Source: Epiperipatus broadwayi
Lineage: Eukaryota > Onychophora > Udeonychophora > Euonychophora > Peripatidae
NCBI GenBank assembly: GCA_028023455.1
Contig: JAQFVV010012434.1
Span: forward strand, 6,910,264 to 6,974,263
Direction: 5' to 3'
DNA: 64,000 nt
The position numbers were made by a program, and so were the translations under genes. Position 1 is the stretch's first letter. Each line of letters starts with the position of its first letter. The notes under the pieces were generated by a model. The model ran no database searches. It saw nothing but the letters and a program-made list of their open reading frames with translations, and had not been told where the DNA came from. Shown piece after piece: positions 23,960 through 35,617 of the stretch.

Positions 23960-25290
23960 TATATATATGACTGGCAGTAATTATATGTTTGTGATTCTTT
24001 GTATATAGATTAATCAGCATATGTATAAAGTCATAACATGGTAATCCTTCCAGAAAACTGATGGAATCTCTTAGTAAGTTGATCCATTTTAAAACAGATC
24101 TCCAGGAATAGTGTAAATTGGGTAACTTGGCATTTAGACAGCTCCATTCAGTCAATAATTTGATAGACTTCAGACATACCATCTAGTACACATAATGGGC
24201 TATGAAATATGTAAGCTGAGTCTTCTTTCATGTGAATTCAAACTACCATTGTGACACTAGCAGCAGCTGACTTCTACTGTCTTGCCTTCAGATATAACTG
24301 CATAATAAGCATGCTGTCACAATGTTTTTCTTTTAAATCCACATTTTTATAGTTTATCACTGAATTTAAAAATCACAATTAAAAGTAAGTTTTCTTTATC
24401 TTGATTAAGAAAAAGTTAACTTTTTTTTATTCACCTTAATTAAATACCAGTTTCTTTCATCTAAAAGTATTTTTTAATCTTTTAAGTAACACCAGATTGT
24501 AGAATTTCATTAAAATATATGACACAAGCTTTAATTAAAAAAATTTTTTTAATTTAATTAAAATAGATAGTGGAATTTTATAATTACCAGCATTATCTAT
24601 TGTCACATAAAAACAAGCTTGTTAAAGATTTTTTTTTTAAATTTTAGATTTATTTTTTAATGATCAATATCAGAATAAAACATTAAATTTTTTAAGAGAT
24701 GTAAAATATGTATTTAATTATTATTTTTGGGGAAATATTGTAATTGGTTTTTTTTAGATGTATAATATGTTAAATTTATTTATTTATTTATAACGTATGG
24801 GTACATGTTTAAAAGGAAATGAAATGTAATGTAAATAGTGTCCAGTAGATGGAATGAATATAGTTAATTGGTACATCACATCATATCACATGTAAATTGT
24901 ATAGTATAATATCTTGAAAAGGTCTCAATGGAGATTAAAGCTGGTTTAATAAATATTTAAATGTAGTTATTAATAGTTGTTTATTTCAATCTTGTTTGAC
25001 TGATTATTTATTTATATATTTGTGACAACATTATGGACAAATAAATTATATTGGATATTTGACCATTATAGTGATTAAATAGACATTTCTAAATGTTTGA
25101 TTTATAATAATTTTTAAAATTAAAAATTATTTTACTCTTAACTGTTATTCCAATGTAATATAATAAATATCTACAAAAATTTTTTTGTGTTTATTTCTAC
25201 TTTCCTTTTCAACTTTATATACATATGCATACACACTACTATGTTGTTGTATGCCTTGAGACACATAACTGTCTCAATATATATATATAT
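23960..25290. other. Intronic stretch with no gene
   Basis: AT-rich. The only motif noted is GGTACATCACATCATATCAC near 24870, which resembles the LINE 'C' terminal repeat in plus orientation without the adjoining 3' UTR. The assignment is weak. Confidence 0.35.
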
Positions 25291-25459
25291 AAATAAATAT
25301 TTGAAAGTACAGTAATTAAAAGTTTATAAAAATTATATGTATAACCGTAACTTAGAAGCGCTTTGTCAAAGCTACAAGGTAGTTGAAAGTGCTTCTAAGT
25401 TACGGTTATACATATAATTTTTATAAACTTTTAATTATTGTATTTTCAAATATTTATTT
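25291..25459. repeat. Hairpin element in AT repeats (family H-like, copy 2)
   Basis: Arms 25291-25364 and 25386-25459 mirror each other nearly perfectly (for example TATGTATAACCGTAACTTAG opposite CTAAGTTACGGTTATACATA), with a loop of about 21 bp. The stem tip has AGAAGCGCTTT opposite AAAGTGCTTCT, related to the AGAAGTACTTTC of the other hairpins. It abuts (AT)n at 25277-25290. Confidence 0.9.
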
Positions 25460-25518
25460 ATAAATTTATGTATATTATTTTGAAGAAATACAGACATCGA
25501 TTTGTATTATATATATAT

Positions 25519-27991
25519 TGTAACGGTCAGAAAACATGTGAATCGTTAACATTGTGCAGAATTCGACCACCACACAGAACGGCAGCACCATTGAGGTAGT
25601 GAAGCCACCCGTAGTACTGAGTTTGAACATAGTTTATTGGTTCCACAATACAATCCATGAAACAATGCGTCTGTTGTGACATTAGTAAACATTTCTTTAG
25701 GCATGGTGGTCAGGGATGTTGCAAGAGATTCATGATTTTATTTCGAGTTAGCCAATAATAACACTAATATTAATTAAACATTTATCTTTAAATAATCAGA
25801 GAAACATATTGCATGGGTATCGAATAAATAAATGAAGAAGTAACGGCAGATGTATAGTTTGAAATTATTTATTAAAACATTATATCATTTAACGGTAAAA
25901 CTAATAATATTTGGCAAGATTTAAATCTCAGTAGCGGAATTTTCCGATACTATTATATTTACACAGATGAACGTATTTATTGATGATGTAATCTAGCTAC
26001 CTAAAATTCTTGAGCAAGTATTTCTAATGCATGATTTTAGGGACTTACACCTTTGCAATGCAAGAGTCTAAAGGAAGATTTATTTAATTAAAGATATTAT
26101 GAAGAACTAGGGGCAAACATTTATTTGAGAGTGAATTATGAAGCTAATGCAGGGACGGAGTTATATACAGAGTAATAAAGTTAATAAAAGGAAACATGTG
26201 GTACGCTAGAAAGGCAATATGGAATGGCAGTATATTGAAACTACAAAGCTGTGAATGAGTTTATAAGAATGACGGGCTGGTGTTTGCAATCAGCCCAAAG
26301 AAGTAAGGTGTCACATAAGCATAACCAGGGACAAGCGGTTCATGCCGAGATTGCCTGCTGGCTGCATGATGGTCGTCAAGCCCTATGGGAGCATTTATTA
26401 TGTCTGCTTGTATAGGACGACTGGGGTTAATTTCAGCCCTATAGAATCCAGAATATTCACGGCTTGTAATGGGTCATCGCATCTCTATAACACATGTATA
26501 ATGTATAAATGATTCTGGTAAGATTTAAATATATTTTCTAACTCGGCCCTATATTATCAACATTTAATAAGGAACGTTTGCGACTCTCAAAGAAATGCAA
26601 ATTTTCTGGAATTATTAATTACAGTTTAATAAGATATAAAAACAATATATAGACTGGGTGATTATTACAATTGATACGTCAGTCATTGGCTAAGCAGTAG
26701 ACCTCTGTATTACAATAACAGAAGCATTGAATGCGTGTCATTTGTATGAAAATATTAAGTCATTTATGAAAGTAAATATTAATGAAAAATTTGACACGCA
26801 TCCACTGTTTCAAACGATCACAGATTTATATTTAGACAATTATGAGCATGCAATAATTAAATAATAAATAGATTTTAGAAATACACACCCAAGAAAGATA
26901 GAGTTAGGCAGGCTAGATTATTAAAGAAGTTTACATATTAATTATTAAAATTTAGCATTTCAAATGATAGTTCTACAATTTATAAGTTATATACAGAATG
27001 AATAAGCATAGCTGGATATTAGTAGAGTACTCTAGAGAATTTGGACACAGGTACCTGTTTTATGAGAAGTTTTCCGATTCCATTGGTCAGTAGCAAATTG
27101 TTCATGATTAGCAGTTCTTTCCTGTATTTAGGTAGTTCATTTAATTTAACAGCAGCATCAGCTTTCTCATTATTTTAGGCAGCAGATCTTTGTGGTTGAA
27201 TTTATGAAGGGCAATGGAAGGTTTGGCATATGATAGGCCATCCCCAGGTGGAGAATAGTCTGGGCACTTTTACTCGATCATACCATGGCAGGAAAAAATT
27301 ATTTAATATCTTGGAGACTCTCAACTGATTGAAAGTATGGCTAAAGTTAAAGTGCCAGTTTCTAGTAAGTCTCAAAATGGCCTCTTTTCTTATATCTTAT
27401 CTTTCACATTTTTGTCATAGTTTATTTTTGGATTCCACTTAATCTGCCCTGAGGATAATCAATGCATTTTTGTTAATTTTAATTATCGAGAAAGCTGCCA
27501 TTCTATTGTTTACGTTTAGATTTTACATTTAATTTTTATAATTACATTTTAGGGAATTTTTCTTTTTAATTAATCTATTATCTCTCACTGACCGATGCTT
27601 TTAAAATTTCAAAGACAAAAAGGGAACACACGATTATTTTTACTTATAATTAAATATTACAATCTATTTCTAAAATTATTACTAAATGAAATTTAAACAA
27701 AGCAATAACTAACGAATTTTACAATTCAAAATAAATGATTAAAATTATATATTTTTATATAACTAAAAGAAGAAATCTAAATTATATTATTTATCTTTAT
27801 TTATTGCCTTAAATTTGAGATCGAAATGTATGCATGTTTATGGTGAATTCTACATATATCTATACATTTTTAATATTACTACACACACAATTCGATATCA
27901 AAAAGTTTAAATTTGGGTAGGATAGACCGGTGAGTGAGAGATGATAGAAAAAGGTGAAACTTAAGATTCGAATACGAATCTTACTGTTTCA
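25519..27991. mobile_element. Putative solo LTR or unclassified 2.47-kb insertion
   Basis: A block visibly less AT-rich than its surroundings begins TGTAACGGTCAG and ends CTTACTGTTTCA, giving TG...CA ends with a short imperfect terminal inverted repeat (TGTAACGG against TGAAACAG). It sits inside (AT)n on both sides, compatible with an ATAT target duplication. No long ORF exists in it. Near its right end is a perfect small inverted repeat, AAGATTCG-AATA-CGAATCTT (27963-27982). A solo LTR of this length is unusual but possible; it could instead be another non-coding element. Confidence 0.4.
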
Positions 27992-28066
27992 ATATATATA
28001 TATATATAATTGTTATTCTGAATATTTATTATCATTATTAATAATTTATGGTATTGTTACATTACG

Positions 28067-28170
28067 TAGCTTTAAATGTATTTTAGCAGTGATATTGCTA
28101 GAGAAACTATCAATAATCTTGATAGTTTTTGATTCTAAACCACTTTTTTACTATATTGTTAACTAACAGA
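28067..28170 (+). repeat. Dispersed repeat, copy 1
   Basis: Shares TAGCTTTAAATGT, TTGCTAGAGAAACTATCAAT and a conserved spacing to CTTTTTTA/TTGTTAACT with 29676-29782. Direct orientation, about 100 bp, moderately diverged. Confidence 0.6.
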
Positions 28171-29091
28171 TTTTTTTAAACCATAGGTTTAAAATAATTG
28201 TCTAAAGGGCATTCGCTTCCCAAGTTGTTATATAGATGTAAACCAAAAAGCTCACAACTTATTTAAGCCTCCTCTGAACAATAATTATTACCCCCAGAGA
28301 ACTGTACAATTTAACTTCATAACTCATACTTTTTTTGGATATTTCCCTTAAAAAAAGTGTGACTGTCCTGCTGCTCTAGATCATTGTTTTAGCAGTAACA
28401 AAAGTAATATTAATGTAGGCTTTTTTAATACCATGAATTATCTCATAATGTTTTAATTGATTTTTTAATTGGAAAAAAATCTGAAAAAGTTAATATTCTA
28501 TGAGCAATGACCAACATCTAAGGCTTTATTGTATTGTTTATGTTAAAAAATTCCCCAAAGGGCATTTGGCTCCTTTCTGCTCTAGTTTTCTCCCAAAAGT
28601 TTGGGAATAAAAGACATGCTTTTTTTGTATATTCAGAAAATATTTCTGATTATTTTTACATACTAATTGGTTAATTATTATTTAAATGAAAAAGAAATGC
28701 ATATGTACACTTTCAATTTATTCATTTGCCTTATATTTTTATGAGTAAAAGTTAATAAACTTAATAAGATAAAGAAAGAAAACATCTATAGCATCATTAT
28801 CTGCCAGAAATATCTTGGTCTTAAAATCTTTTCAAATATCATAATTTATTATAAAGAAAATATTAGATTTTAAAGCAAATTTTGTTAGATTTCTCATAAA
28901 TAAACATTAATTTGTTCACATTTAAAGAAAAATAATAAAATAAAAATCAAATTCATTTATTTTCCGAGAGTTTATTTTCACATCAATGTATGACCTTGTG
29001 TGATGTAATCACATCATTTTTTTATATTTACAAATAGTTTTTAAATATTTAAAAAAATTAAATATAATTTTTTAGAATATTATTCATTTTT

Positions 29092-29427
29092 ATTATTTAA
29101 ATATTATGTGCATTTCAACAAAAAAGGCACATTTTTATATAACTTAAACTTTAATTTAGTTTTATTCATGCGTGGCATGTTTTTGACATTGGTATGTTAT
29201 GTTCATAGCAATCTAAGTTTATTTAGAGTTCACTGCATTTATATTCTCTTGGTCATTGTGTTAAAATAATGACTGAGAGAATAAAAATGGTATGAACACT
29301 AAATAAAATTAGGTTCCTATGAACATAACATACCAATGTCAAAAACATGCCCAGTATGAAATTAAAGTTTAAAGTTATATAAGTCCACCTTTTCTGTTGA
29401 AATGTAAATAACATTTAAACAATATTA
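29092..29427. repeat. Fold-back element with ~150-bp arms
   Basis: Arms about 29092-29250 and 29280-29427. The core GACATTGGTATGTTATGTTC on the left is mirrored by GAACATAACATACCAATGTC on the right, together with CATTTCAACA/TGTTGAAATG at the ends and GGCATGTTTTTGACATT/AATGTCAAAAACATGCC. Loop about 30 bp. No coding capacity. Confidence 0.85.
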
Positions 29428-29675
29428 CAATAATCCAGAAAAAAAGAGAGAGATGTTTTGATTTAATATTATTCATTTATAAAATTAAATTAAAAAGAAA
29501 TAAAGTCCAATTTGTTAAGTTTTTTTTTTTTATGCGGAAATGAAAGGTTGAATATTTTTAAAAACTCTCACCAGGTGGAATAAGAAAATGTCAGAATTCA
29601 AGAGAGTTAAATCTGGATTTTTTTATGTATTTATGATATAAACAAATTAAAATGTAGGAACATTTCCATGTAAAT

Positions 29676-29782
29676 TAGCTTCAAATGTGTTTAGCAATGA
29701 TGTAGCTAGAGAAACTATCAATCACCACTGATAGCCTCTATGGCTACACTTTTTTATTCTGTTGTTGACTCATAGCATTTTT
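29676..29782 (+). repeat. Dispersed repeat, copy 2
   Basis: Direct-orientation relative of 28067-28170 (TAGCTTCAAATGTGTTTAGC, GCTAGAGAAACTATCAATCA). Both copies are in the LRR intron, flanking the 29.1-kb fold-back. Confidence 0.6.
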
Positions 29783-30565
29783 ATCATACATTTAATTAGA
29801 AGTAAAAGAAGACCTTTTTAATTTCTAATTCAAGCTATTAGTGAATAAGAGAGTATAAAAACAATTTAATCTTAGGAACAATCCCTGGTTGGAGAGTACT
29901 ACATAACTAATCAAATTAAAAGATATTTGGGGAATTACATTAAAAGATTTATACCATATATATTTATCTATTTGACAGTAAATATATTCAAGCTTTAATA
30001 TCAACAAACTCACAACTATGATACTTAAGCAGAAAGTCAAATTACTGTTTATGATGGGAAGATTTGTGTATTTAAACTTAGAGGTCACCTGCTGATATTT
30101 TGGAAATTATTCTGAGAAATATATGTATAGTTAGTGTGGTCAATCCAATATTATTTTCACAGAATTTAAATGATTACACACACACACATGTATATATATA
30201 TATATAACCACCATATAAATGACTTGAGTTTGAATTTGGAATAGATAAAATTTGAAACTTTTTTTTATGTCACAAATAGGCTTAGTAATTTTAAATAGAA
30301 AATTCATCACAAAATTAGTCAGAAAAATAATTATTGGTCAATAAATGAATATCTAGCTATTTTTAGATAAATAGACGAATAACTTCTAAAACTCTTATCA
30401 TTTCAGAAATTATCAGCCTGGTAAGTAATGATTACTTTATTATTATTATTTTTTTAAAGAAGATTGTTGAATAGATCTATATTCTGCAGTTGTTTTATCT
30501 TTTAAAATGTCATATATATATATAACGACAACAACAGTAATAATAAATTTATATTTTTGTTTTAG

Positions 30566-30783
30566 GTAATCCAATAGTTTGTGATTCAACCTTCCTTGCA
30601 ATCAATTCATATATTAACAGACTGAAAAATAACGTTGAAAGCGCCATATTTATTAAAGATGTTCCTTGCTCGGATATTTGTGAAGTTTATTACGATTATG
30701 TAATAACTGACCTTACGTCATTAAGTTCTGGGATTTATAAATATGCTGTTCGAAAGCCAGGACAATTACCTTGCCAAATGTAG
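30566..30783 (+). CDS. LRR protein, final coding exon (C-terminal cap)
   Basis: Follows the acceptor TTTTTGTTTTAG. In the frame set by exon 1 it reads GNPIVCDSTFLAINSYINR and continues to the end PGQLPCQM with stop TAG at 30781-30783, 71 whole codons plus the shared glycine. Cysteines at protein positions 572, 601, 605 and 636 would form a C-terminal cap, and GNPIVCD is the usual LRR-to-cap transition. There is no hydrophobic tail, so the 638-residue product should be secreted rather than membrane- or GPI-anchored. The segment between caps is not a standard LRRCT spacing, so I call the cap by position and cysteine content. Confidence 0.85.
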
Positions 30784-31249
30784 TTGAGATTAATATATTT
30801 TTAAAAATGATGTAAAGCTGAATAATAATTTAGTTTTGTGAAAAAATATATATATATTTTAATACATAAAGAAATTATTATGAAAATGCTGCTTTTTTTT
30901 TGTTTGTAAAATTATTTAATTTATTTTTAGATTTAATTGATTTATCAATTTTTAAATTTTGTCTATATAATTATTTAATTGTAACTTGATATTTATTAGC
31001 AATTTCTGACGGTCATTTATCTTATTTGAGATATATCTATCCCCACCCAACACACATACATGTTTGCAAAATTTTTATACTAATAACTGAATTTGTGAAA
31101 ATTTTTGCCAGTTTGGAGATTGGTTTGGAATTAAAGTAAAAATAATGTTTAAGAAAGTTATTATTACAAACATATTTTAATGGATGAAAAGCAAATTTAA
31201 ACAATAAATAATTTATTTAAAACAATTTCTGTGCGCTAAAGTCAATAAA
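30784..31249 (+). other. Probable 3' UTR of the LRR gene
   Basis: Non-coding AT-rich sequence after the stop. AATAAA hexamers at 31203-31208 and 31244-31249 are candidate polyadenylation signals; the second is followed by a T/G-rich stretch. In DNA this AT-rich such hexamers arise often by chance. Confidence 0.35.
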
Positions 31250-33132
31250 AAATGTTTGTCAGATCCACAATAAGGGTTTTGTTAATATTTTGAAAATAGA
31301 CAAAGACTAATTCTGTTAATTGAAAAAGGAGTGATTTAACAAGAAAATAACTCAAACTAAGTTGCTTATAAATAATTTAATGTGACATACAGAATATAGC
31401 TTCAATAGATAATTCAAATACAAATGAATAGATCAGATATATGTTTAGTAGATCATTACAATTTGATTTATTATTATTAGCACACTAATATGAAAAACGA
31501 TAAATAATTTACTTTTGTCAAATTCTGAAAAATGTTTATTAAAATGCAATCGCAGTGAACTTAACTGAGGAACAAAAGACATTTGCATACATGAATTATG
31601 TTTTGTTTGCCTATTTGATTAAAGTACATGTTTTATTTATGAGACAACCTGATTCAATCATCATCATACAATTTGATTCATGATACTCTCTACATCAAAC
31701 CAGATAGATCAGTTCTTTAATTAACCATTTCCTAGACTACATTAAGTAATTAATATATTAAGTAATTATTAATTTTTATAATAGCATTTCATCGATCATT
31801 AAATTAATATATTAAGACTTTTTTGATATTAATAATTAAAAAATTTTTTTTAATACATATTGCTATGTGGTTATTTAGATTATTCTATTCATACAGTTCA
31901 GTGATGATGACCATCTAGCTTCCATTAAACTAAACTATTATATTTCTTCAATCAAATAAACATCTTTACAGATAATAAATTAATTCATTATTAAGTGCCA
32001 TTTTAATTAAGAAATGATGCACTCTGTCTAAGGATCATTTGATCTATTTCTCACTTTTTGTCAATTACTTCCTTATAATGATTAGAAATGCCTGTATTGT
32101 CTATTTGTGTGTTATTAGAAATGCTTGTTTGGAATTAGATCAATTCACACGCACACACGACAGATTTTAATAATTAGTCAAAATAATTTTATTTAACCAA
32201 ATACCTAACTATATTTATTTTAACACATTATATACAAAGATAAATTGAGATTAAATATAAAATAAATGCAAAAAAAAAACAAAAAAAAAACACAATAATA
32301 ATAATACATTCTACACTTAATTAATTAAACAGCATTAATTAATGATATTCACAAATGAAACAAACAATTTGTATTATATTAACAGGCTCTTTACAGTTGA
32401 TATTAATAATAATTTTTTTTTATAATTCAGAGTAATCTGACCGCTGGCCTTTTTAAAGCCATGGTTGACATCACTTCCGAAATACACTATTTTTATAAAT
32501 TTTATTTTGATATATTCATACAGTCAAGATTATTAATTAGTCCTTTTTTTTAATTATTTCTTGAATTCTAATGCGAAGCAGGTCTTATGATTTGGTCTTC
32601 TTCTTTTCTTTCATTTCATGTAAGCAACACATTATCATTTTCGATAAGAAGATTACATGATCCTGAATCTGATTTGTATGCAATGATTTTTAGCAATGTG
32701 TGATTATAGTTTTAATGTCAATAGTAATTCTGATCACCTTTAAGGAATGTCAAGGAATGCCTGTTTCCAAATGCTGACAGGTTTCATTCACTTTGCCAAA
32801 ACCAGGTCTTCAACTACCATCTAATGGTTATTCACCGATTGTCTTCTGCAATGTGACAAGTATTGTCAGCAACAAGAAGCAGAAAGTAAGAGAGAGTGAC
32901 TTGTTATCTGCCTATTTATACCTTTTCATAACAATGCAATGCATCCTTCTCCAGTCATAATTTAGCTAATTTTATTTTATTTCATTAAATCATTAATAAT
33001 TTTTTTTATTCAATAAAATCTAAATTAAAAAATTCAAATCAATGATTAAAGGTATAATTAAATCAAAATAAAATTTTATATTAGTTTTTCTTGTTATCTA
33101 AAATATTTTTTTTTGTTCTTATATATATATAT
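31250..33132. other. Intergenic stretch with no gene recognised
   Basis: AT-rich, no interpretable ORF or known repeat. Short A-runs near 32272-32290 and an (AT)n run at 33120-33132 border the next fold-back. Confidence 0.45.
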
Positions 33133-34005
33133 GAAAAACAAACACAAGTTTTATATACACAAAAACTTGCTATCACTTGTATTAATGATCAATAGATGGA
33201 GCTTTACCAAAACCTCCAAAACAAGAATATTCTGTTTACATAAACATCAGAGTCAATGTTCACTGTCTCTTTCATTTTGCTCCACCCTCAGATCAGCTGA
33301 TTTCAAGCTGATTTGCTCTCATCAGTGAAGGACAGGAGTTAGAAACTAGACCTAAACATTAACTCCAAGCGTTTATGCAAAACGTTTCTATCAGTTTGCA
33401 AGCATGAATTTTTTAGACATGTTAATGTCTTCAAACTCAGCCTACCAAACCAGATAGCTATATGGGTCTGATATAGAGCAAGTCATCTTGAAATCAGCTG
33501 ATCTGAGGGTGGAGCAAAATAAAAGAGGCCGTGAATATTGACTCTGATGTTTATGTAAACAGAATACACTTGTTTTGGAGGTTTTGGTAAAGCTCCATCT
33601 ATTAATCATTAATACAAGCGATAGCAAGTTTTTGCATATATAAAACTTGTATTTGTTTTTCATAAATGTACTTTTAAAGTTTTCTTGCAATGATATAGAT
33701 TGCAGAAGCTTTGACTATGTGGAGAAACTGAACTGATATCAGACCCATATGGCTATCTGGTTTGGTAGTCTGAGTTTGAAGACATTAATGTGTCTAAAAA
33801 ATTCATGCTTGCAAACTGAGAGAAACGTTTTGCATAAACGCTTGGAGTTAATGTTTAGGTCTAGTTTCTAACTCCTGTCCAAATCAGCTTGAAATCAGCT
33901 GATCTGAGGGTGGATCAAAATGAAAGAGACAGTGAATATTGACTCTGACATTTATGTAAACAGAATACGCTTGTTTTGGAGGTTTTGATAAAGCTCCATC
34001 TATTG
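33133..34005. repeat. Compound fold-back element, layout A-B-A'-B'-A''
   Basis: Segment A (33133-33300) contains CTTTACCAAAACCTCCAAAA and CAGATCAGCTGATTTCAAGC. Segment B (33300-33475) contains AACTCCAAGCGTTTATGCAA and ACCAAACCAGATAGCTAT. A is repeated in reverse complement at about 33480-33665 (A'), then B at 33738-33884 and part of A at 33885-34005 (B' A''). The A-B and B'-A'' arms thus form one long palindrome with an extra inverted A between them. Frames inside (33113-33328, 33442-33690) are mirror images of each other and not genes. Confidence 0.8.
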
Positions 34006-34939
34006 ATGATATATATTGTAACATTATTAAAGTAGCTCAAATATTATAGATTCCCTTTTTCAGGTATATGGTAAAATATCAAGCCCCAGTTGGGCATCCA
34101 TTGTAACATTATTAAAGTATATAACTGTGGCCCCACTCCCTTTCTGTCTTAAGCTTTTAAAACCTGATCTTGTAGGGTTTAAACTTGGATGCCCTACAGC
34201 TTCCTTTTTATATAAAAATGTGATGATGATTTTTGTTTTACATTTTCTTACATGCACATTACTATAAATTTAGCTAATGACTAAATTGTAATGGCACAAT
34301 ATATATATATATATAATAAAATAAGATATGGTTTCTTTCCTTATCTTCAAATGAAGGGATTATTTTTAATTATATCTAAAACAAAATTTTGTATCATTTG
34401 TTTTTCTTTTCTTAATAAATTAATTAATAAAATATCTATATGTTTATTACATGTTGCTCTTAAAATATGCACATATAAGTAGATAGTTTTGACATGTATA
34501 TGTATGTTTACAATTATATTTATATTTAAAACACACCAATAAATACAATTAATTATAATAGTATTATTTAATAATAGAAATATTCTATTGTTTACAATTT
34601 ATAGAATGACAGTAATTTTTTTATTTCTTATTTAATATGCATCTGTTAATCAAACAAATATAACTATTATAATCATTGACACTATGTTAACTTATACTTC
34701 TGTAATTGGTTTATTTTGTTAATTATTAGTATGGTCTTTTTGTAATATAAATGTTATTATATTGTGGGATGCTATATTGATCTTAGTTCAATACTGTTAC
34801 AATATGATATCACTTAGAAGAATTAGCATTAATAAAGATGAAGAGAAAGTGATGTTATATTTCTAACAGTTGTTTTCATAAAAATTTGTAATTAACATGC
34901 AAAGACATACACAAGAGAGATATTTAAATATTGTGATGC
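34006..34939. other. Intergenic stretch with a short direct repeat
   Basis: ATTGTAACATTATTAAAGTA occurs twice (34015-34034 and 34100-34119). A less AT-rich patch at 34085-34205 is bounded by GGGCATCCA and TGGATGCCC. Nothing else is recognised. Confidence 0.4.
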
Positions 34940-35617
34940 TATAATTGCAAATAATATTTCAGGGTTTTAAAAAATGTTATAAGAGCTATTAGATAAAAAT
35001 AAGAAAGTAGAATAAAAATAAATGCTAAAAAAGACCATAGTTGTTTAAATAGCTTTTCAAAAAAGATGGAAACAAAGATTAGTAATAATGAATTAGAAGA
35101 AATTGGCAATTGCAAATACTTTTCCAAATCATTAATACAGACTGAAGCATAATAGATAAAATTAATCATAGAATAAAAGTCTGATTGGTTTTGATATAAA
35201 TAATCAATGTTAAAATAAAATATTTCTATGTATTTGAAAAGAAAGATTTTTAATAAGTATGTTTTACTAATATTTAAATAGATATAAGTCTTGGAAACTT
35301 AATACAAAGGCAATACAAAGATTTTAGACCACATAGTAAAGTATGAAGAGATAAATGTCGAAACTAAGAAGTCAAAAGTGAAATACTTGAGTGAGAAACC
35401 ATACAGATGTCAGTGATATTACTGAAAAAATTAAAAAACTGAAATGGAGTAGATTCCAAGAAATATGAAAAAAACATGTGAGATGAATGGATAAGCAAAA
35501 TGTTTGATGAACTAATATGGATGACAGAATCTATGAATTAGAGAAACTATATAAAACATAAAGAAACTTTTATGTTGCAGAGAATTAATAATGTCTGAAA
35601 ATGCTGATGATAGATAT
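34940..35617 (+). mobile_element. Heavily decayed 3' fragment of an RTE-type LINE
   Basis: Nucleotide and broken-frame similarity to 19850-20560. Plus-strand blocks correspond to INAKKDHSC (parent INVKKTKVM), NELEEIGNCKYF (parent YEELEEVNSYKYL), an AIQRF-like segment and TDVSDITEKIKKLKWS near 35410-35450, then ARG/TRP-rich tail remnants and a GATGATAG end near 35603-35611. Many stops and indels make it much older than the 17.9-23.3 kb copies. Confidence 0.8.

Larger units (their letters stand above)
3430..30565 (+). other. 27.1-kb intron of the LRR gene
   Basis: The donor GTAAGT at 3430-3435 is a perfect consensus and the acceptor is a T-rich tract ending in TTTTAG at 30561-30565. Phase is 1: the last base G of exon 1 plus GT of exon 2 makes a glycine codon. 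The splice turns an LRR truncated at IDIQG into IDIQGNPIVCD, the usual transition from the last LRR into a C-terminal cap. The intron contains the mobile elements listed separately. Additional small exons inside it cannot be excluded, but none is needed to keep frame or domain continuity. Confidence 0.82.

Noticed and set aside
33113-33690. Two similar frames (71 and 82 codons) on opposite strands as a divergent gene pair
   Set aside because: They are the mirrored arms of one fold-back element.
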